Positions 1 through 13,672 of a stretch of DNA of 64,000 nt are shown one piece after another. Where the stretch lies: assembly GCF_029227915.1 (NCBI RefSeq), contig NC_079887.1, forward strand, positions 24,861,650 through 24,925,649. Direction: 5' to 3'. Position 1 is the first letter of the stretch; the number at the start of each line of letters is the position of its first letter. Origin of the DNA: Hydractinia symbiolongicarpus (taxonomy: Eukaryota; Cnidaria; Hydrozoa; Anthoathecata; Hydractiniidae). The translations under genes were made by a program, and so were the position numbers. The notes under the pieces were generated by a model. That model saw nothing but the letters and a program-made list of their open reading frames with translations. It searched no databases and was not told where the DNA came from.

Positions 1-539
1 ACAGTTTCAAAAACTACATTTCATTGACTTTCTAATGGCATCAGTCCTTGTGATTTACGACAGTTGCGTAACGTATTCGTACCAACATGTATTTAGCGAT
101 ATTTTTCTGACATTACGAGGTTTCATCGCTTTTAACAGTGAAACGATTGAATGTGGGAATTAATTGAACTGACTTTGGACTTCGACCTTATAAATGTGAT
201 AAAGGAGACAATCGGACTCCAAGAAATAACATTCTTCTTAATTTGACATGATTGCAGGAACTCAACGATTACACTGGGAGCTGTGGTAGCGCTTTATTTA
301 AAAAAATTTAGATAAATAAGCAATTTTTAGTGTGGAACCAATGCTAGCCGTTAGCGCGCGCTGAAGAAATGGAGACAGTTTCAAAAACTACATTTCATTG
401 ACTTTCTAATGGCATCATACCTTGTGATTTACGATAGTTGCGTAACGTATTCGTACCAACATGTATTTAGCGATATTTTCTGACATTACGAGGTTTCATC
501 GCTTTTAACAGTGAAACGATTGACTGTGGGAATTAATTG

Positions 540-3500
540 AACTGACTTTGGGCTTCGACCTTATAAATGTGATAAAGGAGACAATTGGACTCCAAGAAAT
601 AACATTCTTCTTAATTTGACGTGATTGCCGAAACTCAGCGATTACACTGGGCGCTGTGGTAGCGCTTCATTTAAAAATTTAGATAAATAAGTCATTCTTT
701 ACTGTGGGACCAATCCTATCCGTTATTGCGCGCTGAAGAAATAGCGATAGTTTTAAAAACTACATTTCATTGACTTTCTAACGGTGTCAGTCCGTTTGAG
801 TTACAACGGTTGGGTCACATATTCGTACCAACATGTATTTAGCGATATTTTTCTAATATTACTAGGTTGCATCGCTTTTAACTATAAAACGATTGACTGT
901 GGGACTTAATTGAACTAACTTTGGACTGTCACTTGATAAATGTGGTGACGGAGACAAATGGACTCCAAAAAATAACATTCCTCTTAATTTGACATGATTG
1001 CTGAAACTCAGCGATTGCACTGGGCTCTGTGGTAGCGCTTCATTTAAGAATTAAGATAAAAAAAAGTCATTTTTTTATTGTGGGACCAATCCTAGACGTC
1101 ATCGCGCGGTGAGGAAAGAGCGACAGTTTCAAAAACTACATTTCATTGACTTTCTAACGGTGTCAGTTCATTTGAGTTTCAACGGTTGCGTCACATATTC
1201 GTACCAACATGTATTTAGCGATATTTTTCTGATATTACTAGGCTGTATGGCTTTTAACAGTGAAACCATTGACTGTGGGACTTAATTGAACTGATTGTGG
1301 ACTGTGACCTTATAAATGTGAAAGTGAGACAATTGGACTCCAAGAATAACATTCTTTTTAATTTGACCTGATTGCTGGAACTCAGCGATTACACTGGGCG
1401 CTGTGGTAGAGCTTTATTGAAAACTTTATATAAATAAGTGATTTTTACTGTGGAACCAATCCTAGCCATTAGCGGGCGCTGAAGAAATGGAGTCAGTTCC
1501 AAAAAATACATTTCATTGACTTTCTAGTGGCATCAATCCTTGTGAGTTACAACGATTGCGTCACATATTTGTACCAACATGTATTCAACGATATTTTTCT
1601 GACATTACAAGGTTTCATCGCTTTTAACAGTGAAACGATTAGCTGTGGGACTTAATTAAACTTATTTTCGACTTCCACCATATAAATGTGATGAATATCA
1701 CAATTGAATTCCAAGAAATAACATTCGTCTTAATTTGACATGATTGCGGAAACTCAGCGATTACACTGGGCGCTGTGGAAGCTCTTTATTTAAAAATTTA
1801 AATAAATAAGCCATTTTTACTGTTGAACCAATGCGAGCCGTTCGCACGCGCTGAAGAAATTGAGACAGTTTTAAAAACTACATTTCATTGACTTTCTAAT
1901 GGCATCAATCCTTGTGAGTTACAACGGTTGCGTCACATATTTGTACCAACATGTATTCAGCGATATGTTTCTGACATTACGAGGTTTCATCGCTTTTAAC
2001 AGTGAAACGATTGACTGTGGGACTTAATTGAACTGACTTTGGACTTTGACTTTATAAATGTGATAAATGAGACAATTGGACTCCAAGAATAACATTCTTT
2101 TTAACTTGACCTGATTGCTGGAACTCAGCGATTACACTGGGCGCTGTGGTAGCGCTTTATTGAAAACTTTATATAAATAAGTGATTTTTACTGTGGAACC
2201 AGTCCTAGCCGTTAGCCCGTGCCGAAGAAATGGAGACAGTTTCAAAAACTACATTTCATTGACTTTCTAATGGCATCAATCCTTGTGAGTTACAACGGTT
2301 GCGTCACATATTTGTACCAACATGTATTCAGCGATATTTTTCTGACATTACGAGGTTTCATCGCTTTTAACAGTGAAACGATTGACTGTGGGACTTAATT
2401 GAACTGACTTTGGACTTTGACCTTATAAATGTGATAAATGAGGCAATTGGACTCCAAGAAATAACATTCTTCTTAATTTGAGATGATTGCTGGAACTCAG
2501 CGATAACGTGGGCGCTGTGGTAGCGCTTTATTGAAAACTTTATATATTTAAGTGATTTTTACTGTGGAACCAACCCTAGCCGTTAGCGCACACTGAACAG
2601 ATTGAGACAGTTTCAAAAACTACATTTCATTGACTTTCTAACAGTATAATTCCGTGTGAGCTACAACGGTTGCGCCACATATTCGTACCAACATGTATTT
2701 AGCGATATTTTCCTGACATTACTAGATTGCGTCGCATTTAACAGTGAAACGATTAGCTGTGGGACTTAATTAAACTAATTTTCGACTTCGACCTTATAAA
2801 TGTGATAAATATCACAATTGAATTCCAAGAAATAACATTCGTCTTAATTTGACATGATTGCGGGAACTCAGCGATTACACTGGGCGCTGTGGTAGCGCTT
2901 TATTTAAAAATTTAAATAAATAAGCCATTTTTACTGTGGAACCAATGCTAGCCGTTAGCACGCGCTGAAGAAATTGAGACAGTTTCAAAAACTACATTTC
3001 ATTGACTTTCTAATGGCATCAATCCTTGTGAGTTACAACGGTTGCGTCACATATTTGTACCAACATGTATTCAGCGATATGTTTCTGACATTACGAGGTT
3101 TCATCGCTTTTAACAGTGAAACGATTGACTGTGGGACTTAATTGAACTGACTTTGGACTTCGACCTTATAAATGTGATAAAGGAGACAATTGGACTCCAA
3201 GAAATAACATTCTTCTTAATTTGACGTGATTGCCGGAACTCAGCGATTACACTGGCCACTGTGGTAGCGCTTCATTTAAAAATTTAGATAAATAAGTCAT
3301 TCTTTACTGTGGGACCAATCCTATCCGTTATCGCGCGCTGAAGAAATAGCGATAGTTTTAAAAACTACATTTTATTGACTTTCTAACGGTGTCAGTCCGT
3401 TTGAGTTACAACGGTTGGGTCACATATTCGTACCAACATGTATTTAGCGATATTTTTCTAATATTACTAGGGTGCATCGCTTTTAACTATAAAACGATTG

Positions 3501-5550
3501 ACTGTGGGACTTAATTGAACTAACTTTGGACTGTCACTTGATAAATGTGATGAAGGAGACAAATGGACTCCAAAAAATAACATTCCTCTTAATTTGACAT
3601 GATTGCTGAAACTCAGCGATTGCACTGGGCTCTGTGGTAGCGCTTCATTTAAGAATTAAGATAAAAAAAGTCATTTTTTTATTGTGGGACCAATCCTAGA
3701 CGTCATCGCGCGCTGAGGAAAGAGCGACAGTTTCAAAAACTACATTTCATTGACTTTCTAACGGTGTCAGTCCATTTGAGTTTCAACGGTTGCGTCACAT
3801 ATTTGTACCAACATGTATTTAGCGATATTTTTCTGATATTACTAGGTTGTATGGCTTTTAACAGTGAAACCATTGACTGTGGGACTTAATTGAACTGATT
3901 GTGGACTGTGACCTTATAAATGTGAAAGTGAGACAATTGGACTCCAAGAATAACATTCTTTTTAATTTGACCTGATTGCTGTAACTCAGCGATTACACTG
4001 GGCGCTGTGGTAGAGCTTTATTGAAAACTTTATATAAATAAGTGATTTTTACTGTGGAACCAATCCTAGCCATTAGCGGGCACTGAAGAGATGGAGTCAG
4101 TTCCAAAAAATACATTTCATTGACTTTCTAGTGGCATCAATCCTTGTGAGTTACAACGGTTGCGTCACATATTTGTACCAACATGTATTCAACGATATTA
4201 TTCTGACATTACAAGGTTCCATCGCTTTAAACAGTGAAACGATTAGCTGTGGGACTTAATTAAACTTATTTTCGACTTCGACCATATAAATGTGATAAAT
4301 ATCACAATTGAATTCCAAGAAATAACATTCGTCTTAATTTGACATGATTGCGAAAACTCAGCGATTACACTGGGCGCTGTGGAAGCTCTTTATTTAAAAA
4401 TTTAAATAAATAAGCCATTTTTACTGTTGAACCAATGCTAGCCGTTCGCGCGCGCTGATGAAATTGAGAGAGTTTCAAAAACTACATTTCATTGACTTTC
4501 TAATGGCATCAATCCTTGTGAGTTACAACGGTTGCGTCACATATTTGTACCAACATGTATTCAGCGATATGTTTCTGACATTACGAGGTTTCATCGCTTT
4601 TAACAGTGAAACGATTGACTGTGGGACTTAATTGAACTGACTTTGGACTTTGACCTTATAAATGTGATAAATGAGACAATTGGACTCCAAGAATAACATT
4701 CTTTTTAACTTGACCTGATTGCTGGAACTCAGCGATTACACTGGGCGCTGTGGTAGCGCTTTATTGAAAACTTTATATAAATAAGTGATTTTTACTGTGG
4801 AACCAGTCCTAGCCGTTAGCCCGTGCCGAAGAAATGGAGACAGTTTCAAAAACTACATTTCATTGACTTTCTAATGGCATCAATCCTTGTGAGATACAAC
4901 GGTTGCGTCACATATTTTTACCAACATGTATTCAGCGATATTTTTCTGACATTACGAGGTTTCATCGCTTTTAACAGTGAAACGATTGACTGTGGGACTT
5001 AATTGAACTGACTTTGGACTTTGACCTTATAAATGTGATACATGAGGCAATTGGACTCCAAGAAATAACATTCTTCTTAATTTGAGATGATTGCTGGAAC
5101 TCAGCGATAACGTGGGCGCTGTGGTAGCGCTTTATTGAAAACTTTATATAATTAAGTGATTTTTACTGTGGAACCAACCCTAGCCGTTAGCGCACACTGA
5201 ACAGATAGAGACAGTTTCAAAAACTACATTTTATTGACTTTCTAACAGTATAATTCCGTGTGAGCTACAACGGTTGCGCCACATATTCGTACCAACATGT
5301 ATTTAGCGATATTTTCCTGACATTACTAGATTGCGTCGCATTTAACAGTGAAACGATTAGCTGTGGGACTTAATTAAACTAATTTTCGACTTCGACCTTA
5401 TAAATGTGATAAATATCACAATTGAATTCCAAGAAATAACATTCGTCTTAATTTGACATGATTGCGGGAACTCAGCGATTACACTGGGCGCTGTGGTAGC
5501 GCTTTATTTAAAAATTTAAATAAATAAGCCATTTTTACTGTGGAACCAAT
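540..5550. repeat. Seven-monomer duplication, offset about 2604 bp
   Basis: The block at about 540-2945 recurs at about 3145-5550. Matching markers are 747/3352, 1123/3727 and 2607/5211, offsets of 2605, 2604 and 2604. Linked rare variants recur in order, for example the 'tggactgtcacttgat' monomer, the 'tggtagagctttattg' monomer, the 'agtcagttccaaaaaatac' monomer and the 'cagtataattccgtgtgagc' monomer. The one-base offset change comes from a shorter A run in the second copy. Scattered substitutions show this is older than the neighbouring four-monomer duplication. Confidence 0.85.
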
Positions 5551-8416
5551 GCTAGCCGCTAGCGCGCGCTGAAGAAATGGAGACAGTTTCAAAAACTACA
5601 TTTCATTGAATTTCTAATGGCATCAATCCTTGTGAGTTACAATGGTTGCGTCACATACTTGTACCAACATGTATTCAGCGACACTTTTCTGACAATACGA
5701 GGTTTCATCGCTTTTAACAGTGAAACGATTGACTGTGGGACTTAATTGAACTGACTTTGGACTTTGATCTTATAAATGTGATAAACGAGACAATTGGACT
5801 CCAAGAAATAACATTCTTCTTAACTTGACATGATTGCTGGAACTCAGCGATAACGTGGGCGCTGTGGTAGCGCTTTATTGAAAACTTTATATAAATAAGT
5901 GATATTTACTGTGGAACCAATCCTAGCCGTTAGCGCGAGCTGAAGAAGTGGAGACAGTTTCAAAAAACTACATTTCATTGACTTTCTAGTGGCATCAATC
6001 CTTGTGAGTTACAACGGTTGCGTCACATATTTGAACCAACATGTATTCAGCGATATTTTTCTGACATTACGAGGTTTCATCGCTTTTAACAGTGAAACGA
6101 TTGACTGTGGGACTTAATTGAACTGACTCTGGACTTTGACCTTATAAATGTAATAAATGAGACAATTGGACTTCAAGAAATAACATTCTTCTTAATTTGA
6201 TATGATTGCTGGAACTCAGCGATAACGTGGGCGCTGTGGTAGCTCTTTATTTAAAAATTTAAATAAATAAGCCATTTTTACTGTGGAACAAATGCTAGCC
6301 GTTAGCGCGCGCTGAAGAAATTGAGACAGTTTCAAAAACTACATTTCATTGACTTTCTAATGGCATCAATCCTTGTGAGTTACAACGTTTGCGTCACATA
6401 TTTGTACCAACATGTATGCAACGATACTTTTCTGACATTACGAGGTTTCATCGCCTTTAACAGTGAAACGATTGACTGTGGGAATTAATTGAACTGACTT
6501 TGGACTTTGACCTTATAAATGTGATAAATGAGACAATTGGACTCCAAGAAATAACATTCTTCTTAATTTGATATGATTGCTGGAACTCAGCGATAACGTG
6601 GGTGCTCTGGTAGCTCTTTATTTAAAAATTTAAATAAATAAGCCATTTTTACTGTGGAACCAATGCTAGCCGTTAGCGCGCGCTGAAGAAATTGAGACAG
6701 TTTCAAAAACTACATTTCATTGACTTTCTAACAGTATAATTCCGTGTGAGCTACAACGGTTGCGCCACATATTCGTACCAACATGTATTTAGCGATATTT
6801 TCCTGAAATTACTAGATTGCGTCGCATTTAACAGTGAAACGATTAGCTGTGGGACTTAATTAAACTGATTTCCGACTTCGACCTTATAAATGTGATAAAT
6901 ATCACAATTGAATTCCAAGAAATAACATTCGTCTTAATTTGACATGATTGCGGGAACTCAGCGATTACACTGGGCGCTGTGGTAGCGCTTTATTTAAAAA
7001 TTTAAATAAATAAGCCATTTTTACTGTGGAACCAATGCTAGCCGCTAGCGCGCGCTGAAGAAATGGAGACAGTTTCAAAAACTACATTTCATTGAATTTC
7101 TAATGGCATCAATCCTTGTGAGTTACAATGGTTGCGTCACATACTTGTACCAACATGTATTCAGCGACACTTTTCTGACAATACGAGGTTTCATCGCTTT
7201 TAACAGTGAAACGATTGACTGTGGGACTTAATTGAACTGACTTTGGACTTTGATCTTATAAATGTGATAAACGAGACAATTGGACTCCAAGAAATAACAT
7301 TCTTCTTAACTTGACATGATTGCTGGAACTCAGCGATAACGTGGGCGCTGTGGTAGCGCTTTATTGAAAACTTTATATAAATAAGTGATATTTACTGTGG
7401 AACCAATCCTAGCCGTTAGCGCGAGCTGAAGAAGTGGAGACAGTTTCAAAAAACTACATTTCATTGACTTTCTAGTGGCATCAATCCTTGTGAGTTACAA
7501 CGGTTGCGTCACATATTTGAACCAACATGTATTCAGCGATATTTTTCTGACATTACGAGGTTTCATCGCTTTTAACAGTGAAACGATTGACTGTGGGACT
7601 TAATTGAACTGACTCTGGACTTTGACCTTATAAATGTAATAAATGAGACAATTGGACTTCAAGAAATAACATTCTTCTTAATTTGATATGATTGCTGGAA
7701 CTCAGCGATAACGTGGGCGCTGTGGTAGCTCTTTATTTAAAAATTTAAATAAATAAGCCATTTTTACTGTGGAACAAATGCTAGCCGTTAGCGCGCGCTG
7801 AAGAAATTGAGACAGTTTCAAAAACTACATTTCATTGACTTTCTAATGGCATCAATCCTTGTGAGTTACAACGTTTGCGTCACATATTTGTACCAACATG
7901 TATGCAACGATACTTTTCTGACATTACGAGGTTTCATCGCCTTTAACAGTGAAACGATTGACTGTGGGAATTAATTGAACTGACTTTGGACTTTGACCTT
8001 ATAAATGTGATAAATGAGACAATTGGACTCCAAGAAATAACATTCTTCTTAATTTGATATGATTGCTGGAACTCAGCGATAACGTGGGTGCTCTGGTAGC
8101 TCTTTATTTAAAAATTTAAATAAATAAGCCATTTTTACTGTGGAACCAATGCTAGCCGTTAGCGCGCGCTGAAGAAATTGAGACAGTTTCAAAAACTACA
8201 TTTCATTGACTTTCTAACAGTATAATTCCGTGTGAGCTACAACGGTTGCGCCACATATTCGTACCAACATGTATTTAGCGATATTTTCCTGAAATTACTA
8301 GATTGCGTCGCATTTAACAGTGAAACGATTAGCTGTGGGACTTAATTAAACTGATTTCCGACTTCGACCTTATAAATGTGATAAATATCACAATTGAATT
8401 CCAAGAAATAACATTC
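5390..8416. repeat. Four-monomer tandem duplication, offset 1486 bp, nearly identical
   Basis: The block from about 5390 to 6875 is followed directly by a second copy from about 6876, with matching continuing to about 8416. Markers 5583 and 7069 give the 1486-bp offset. Private variants recur in both copies: 'gctagccgctagc', 'agcgacacttttctgacaat', 'catatttgaaccaac', 'ggaacaaatgctagcc', 'tatgcaacgatacttttc', 'gggtgctctggtagc' and 'cctgaaattactag'. I saw essentially no differences inside, so this is one of the youngest events. Divergence resumes at 'aatttgtcatgattgtggg' near 8425. Confidence 0.88.
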
Positions 8417-10795
8417 GTCTTAATTTGTCATGATTGTGGGAACTCAGCGATTACACTGGGCGCTGTGGTATCTCTTTATTTAAAAATTTAAATATATAAG
8501 CCATTTTTACTGTGGAACCAATGCTAGCCGTTAGCGCGCCCTGAAGAGAAAGAGAAAGTTTCAAAAACTACATTTCATTGACTTTCTAACAGTATAATTC
8601 CGTGTGAGCTACAACAGTTGCGCCACATATTCGTACCAACATGTATTTAGCGATATTTTCCTGACATTACTAGATTGCGTCGCATTTAACAGTGAAACGA
8701 TTAGCTGTGGGACTTAATTAAACTGATTTTCGACTTCGACCTTATAAATGTGATAAATATCACAATTGAATTCCAAGAAATAACATTCGTCTTAATTTGA
8801 CATGATTGCGGGAACTCAGCGATTACACTGGCCGCTGTGGTAGCGCTTTATTTAAAAATTTAAATAAATAAGCCATTTTTACTGTGGGACCAATCTTAGC
8901 CGTTATCGCCCGCTGAAGAAATAGCGACAGTTTCAAAAACTACATTTCATTGACTTTCTAACGGTGTCAATCCGTTTGAGTTACAACGGTTGGGTCACAT
9001 ATTCGTACGAACATGTATTTAGCGATATTTTTCTGATATTACTAGGTTGTATGGCTTTTATCATTGAAACGATTGACTGCGGGACTTAATTGAACTAATT
9101 ATGGACTGTCACCTTATAAATGTAAAAGTGAGACAATTGGACTCCAAGAAATAACATTCTTCTTAATATGAAATGATTGCCGAAAATCAGCGATTACACT
9201 GGGCGCTGTGGTAGCGCTTCAAATAAAAATTAAGATAAAAAAGTCATTTTTTACTGTGGGACCAAACCTAGCCGTTATCGCGTGCTGAAGAAATAGCGAC
9301 AGTTTCAAAAACTACATTTCATTGTCTTTCTAACGGTGTCAGTCCGTTTGAGTTTCAACTGTTGGGTCACATATTCGTACCAACATGTATTTAGCGATAT
9401 TTATCTGATATTACTAGTTTGCATCGCTTTTAACAGTAAAACGATTGACTGTGGGACTTAATTGGACTAAATTTGGACTGTCACCTGATAAATGTGATGA
9501 AGGAGACAATTGGACTCCAAGAAATAACATTCCTCTTAATTTGACATGATTGCCAAAACTCAGCGATTACACTGGGCTCTGTGGTAGCGCTTCATTTAAG
9601 AATTAAGATAAAAAAAAGTCATTTTTTTATTGTGGGACCAATCCTAGGCGTTATTGCGCGCTGAGGAAATGGGGACAGTTTCAAAAACTAAATTTCATTG
9701 ACTTTCTAAAGGTGTCAGTCCGTTTGAGTTTCAACAGTTGTGTCACATATTCGTACCAACATGTATTTAGTGATATTTTTTGATATTACTAGGTTGCATC
9801 GCTTTTAACAATGAAACGATTGACTGTGGGACTTAATTGATCTAACTTTGGACTGTGACCTGATAAATGTGAAAAATGAGACAATTGGACTCCAAGAAAT
9901 AACATTCTTCTTAATTTGACGTGATTGCCGGAACTCAGCGATTACACTGGTCGCTGTGGTAGCGCTTCATTAAAAAAATAAAGATAAAAAAAAGTCATTT
10001 TTTATTGTGGGACCAATCCTAGCCGCTTTCGCACGCTAAAGAAATAGCGACAGCTTGAAGAACTACACTTCATTGAATTTCTAACGGTGTCAGTCCATTT
10101 GAGTTACAAAGTTTGCGTCACATATTTGTACCAACATGTATGCAACGATACTTTTCTGACATTACGAGGTTTCATCGCCTTTAACAGTGAAACGATTGAC
10201 TGTGGGAATTAATTGAACTAACTTTGGACTGTAACCTGATAAATGTGATAAATGAGAAAATTGGACTCCAAGAAATAACATTCTTCTTAATTTGACATGA
10301 TTGCCGGAACTCAGCGATTACACTTGGCGCTGTGGTAGCGCTTCATTTAAAAATTTAGATTAACAAGTCATTTTTTTACTGCGGGACCAATCTTAGCCGT
10401 TATCGCGCGCTGAAGAAATAGCGACAGTTTCAAAAATTACATTTCATTGACTTTCTAACGGTGTCAATCCGTTTGAGTTACAACGGTTGGGTCACATATT
10501 CGTACGAACATGTATTTAGCGATATTTTTCTGATATTACTAGGTTGTTTGGCTTTTATCAGTGAAACGATTGACTGCGGGAATTAATTGAACTGATTATG
10601 GACTGTCACCTTATAAATGTAAAAGTGAGACAATTGGACTCCAAGAAATAACATTCTTCTTAATATGAAATGATTGCCGAAACTCAGCGATAACACTGGG
10701 CGCTGTGGTAGCGCTTCAAATAAAAATTAAGATAAAAAAGTCATTTTTTACTGTGGGACCAACCCTAGCCGTTATCGCGCGCTGAAGAAATAGCG

Positions 10796-11139
10796 ACAGT
10801 TTCAAAAACTACATTTCATGTTACAAAACGGTTGGGTCACATATTCGTACCAACATGTATTTAGCGATATTTATCTGATATTACTAGGTTGCATCGCTTT
10901 TAGCAGTGAAACGATTGACTGTGAGACTTAATTGAACTCACTTTCGACTGTGACCTGATCAAAGTGATAAATGACAAAAATGGACCCTAGGAAAAAAATT
11001 CTTCTTAATTTGACGTGATTGCCGGAAATCAGCGATTACACTGGGCGCTGTGGTAGCGCTTTATTTAAAAATTTAAAAAAATAAGCCGTTTTTACTGTGG
11101 AACCAATGCTAGCCCTTAGCGCGCGCAGAAGAAATGAAG
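10796..11139. repeat. Monomer with about 30-bp deletion (first of two)
   Basis: This 344-bp monomer reads 'catttcatgttacaaaacgg' across the junction near 10819, losing the 'tgactttctaacggtgtc...gag' stretch and carrying two extra A residues in 'ttacaaaacgg'. The same junction is present in the monomer at 15536. Confidence 0.85.
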
Positions 11140-13372
11140 ACAGTTTCAAAAACTACATTTCATTGACTTTCTAACAGTATAATTCCGTGTGAGCTACAAC
11201 GGTTGCGCCACATATTCGTACCAACATGTATTTAGCGATATTTTCCTGACATTACTAGATTGCGTCGCATTTAACAGTGAAACGATTAGCTGGGGGACTT
11301 AATTAAACTGATTTTCGACTTCGACCTTATAAATGTGATAAATATGACAATTGAATTCCAAGAAATAACACTCTTCTTAATTTGATATGATTGCTGGAAC
11401 TCAGCGATAACGTGGGCGCTGTGGTAGCGCTTTATTGAAAACTTTATATAAATAAGTGATTTTTACTGTGGAACCAATCCTAGCCGTTAGCGCGCACTGA
11501 AGAGATAGAGACAGTTTCAAAAACTACATTTCATTGACTTTCTAACAGTATATTTCCGAGTGAGCTACAATGGTTGCGCCACATATTCGTACCAACATGT
11601 ATTTAGCGATATTTTCCTGACATTACTAGATTGCGTCGCTTTTAACAGTGAAAGGATTAACTGTGGGACTTAATTTAACTGATTTTGGATTTCGACCTTT
11701 TAAATGTGATAAATATTACAATTGAATTCCCAGAAATAACATTCGTCTTAATTTGACATGATTGCAGGAACTCAGCGATTACACTGGGCGCTGTGGTGCG
11801 CTTTATTTACAAATTTAAAAAAATAAGTCATTTTTACTGTGGAACCAATGCTAACCGTTAGCGCGCGCTGAAGAAATGGAGACAGTTTCAAAAACTACAT
11901 TTCATTGAATTTCTAATGGCATCAATCCTTGTGAGTTACAATGGTTGCGTCACATACTTGTACAAACATGTATTCAGCGACACTTTTCTGTCATTACGAG
12001 GTTTCATCGCTTTTAACAGTGAAACGATTGACTGTGGGACTTAATTGAACTGACTTTGGACTTTGACCTTATAAATGTGATAAACGAGACAATTGGACTC
12101 CAAGAAATAACATTCTTCTTAACTTGACATGATTGCTGGAACTCAGCGATAACGTGGGCGCTGTGGTAGCACTTTATTTTATAAAAATTAAGATAAATAA
12201 GCAATTTTTAGTGTGAAACCAATGCTAGCCGTTAGCGCGAGCTGAAGAAGTGGAGACAGTTTCAAAAAACTACATTTGATTGACTTTCTAACAGTATAAT
12301 TCCGCGTGAGTTACAACGGTTGCGCCACATATTGGTACCAACATGTATTTAGCGATATTTTCCTGACATTACTAGATTGCGTCGCTTTTAACAGTGAAAC
12401 GATTAACTATGGGACTTAATTGAAATGATTTTGGACTTCGACCTTATAAATGTGATAAATATCACAATTGAATTCCCAGATAATACATTCGTCTTAATTT
12501 GACATGAATGCAGGAACTCAGCGATTACACTGGGCCCTGTGGTAGCGCTTTATTTAAAATTTTAAATAAATAAGTCATTTTTACTGTGAAACCAATCCTA
12601 GCCGTTAGCGTGCGCTGAAGAAATAGAGACAGTTTCAAAAACTACATTTCATTGACTTTCTAATGGCAACAGTCCTTGTGAGTTACAACGGTTGCGTCAC
12701 ATATTTGTACCAACATGTATTCAGCGATATTTTTCTGACGTTACGAGGTTTCATCGCTTTTAACAGTGAAACGATTGACTGTGGGACTTAATTGAACAGA
12801 CTTTGGACTTTGACCTTATAAATGTAATAAATGAGACAATAGGACTCCAAGAAATAACATTCTTTTTAATTTGACCTGATTGCTGGAACTCAGCGATTAC
12901 ACTGGGCGCTGTGGTAGCGCTTTATTGAAAACTTTACATAAATAAGTGATTTTTACTGTGGAACCGATCCTAGCCTTTAGCGCGCGCTGAAGAAATTGAG
13001 ACAGTTTCAAAAACTACATTTCATTGACTTTCTAACAGTATAATTCCGAGTGAGCTACAACGGTTGCGCCACATATTCGTACCAACATGTATTTAGCGAT
13101 ATTTTCCTGACATTACTAGATTGCGTTGCATTTAACAGTGAAACGATTAGCTGTTGGACTTAATTAAACTGATTTTCGACTTCGACCTTATAAATGTGAT
13201 AAATATCACAATTGAAGTCCAAGAAAAAACATTCGTCTTAATTTGACATGATTGCGGGAACTCAGCGATTACACTGGCCGCTGTGGTAGCGCTTTATTTA
13301 AAAATTTAAATAAATAAGCCATTTTTACTGTGGAACCAATGCTAGCCGTTAGCACGCGCTGAAGAAATTGAG

Positions 13373-13672
13373 ATAGTTTCAAAAACTACATTTAGTGATA
13401 TTTTTTGATATTACTAGGTTGCATCGCTTTTAACAATGAAACGATTGACTGTGGGACTTAATTGATCTAACTTTGGACTGTGACCTGATAAATGTGAAAA
13501 ATGAGACAATTGGACTCCAAGAAATAACATTCTTCTTAATTTGACGTGATTGCCGGAACTCAGCGATTACACTGGGCGCTGTGGTAGCGCTTCATTTAAA
13601 AATTTAGATTAACAAGTCATTTTTTTACTGCGGGACCAATCTTAGCCGTTGTCGCGCGCTGAAGAAATAGCG
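13373..13672. repeat. Truncated satellite monomer (300 bp)
   Basis: Only 300 bp separate the markers at 13373 and 13673, so about 72 bp are missing. The join reads 'aaaactacatttagtgat': the start of the monomer jumps from 'acattt' into 'gtatttagtgat', with a shared 'attt' at the junction. Sequence after the join ('tgatattttttgatatt', 'aacaatgaaacg', 'ttgatctaac') matches the monomer at about 9766, offset 3625. Confidence 0.85.

Noticed and set aside
12013-12204. 63-codon open frame on the minus strand
   Set aside because: It lies wholly inside satellite monomer sequence, its counterparts in neighbouring monomers are broken by stops and indels, and the protein has no recognisable feature.
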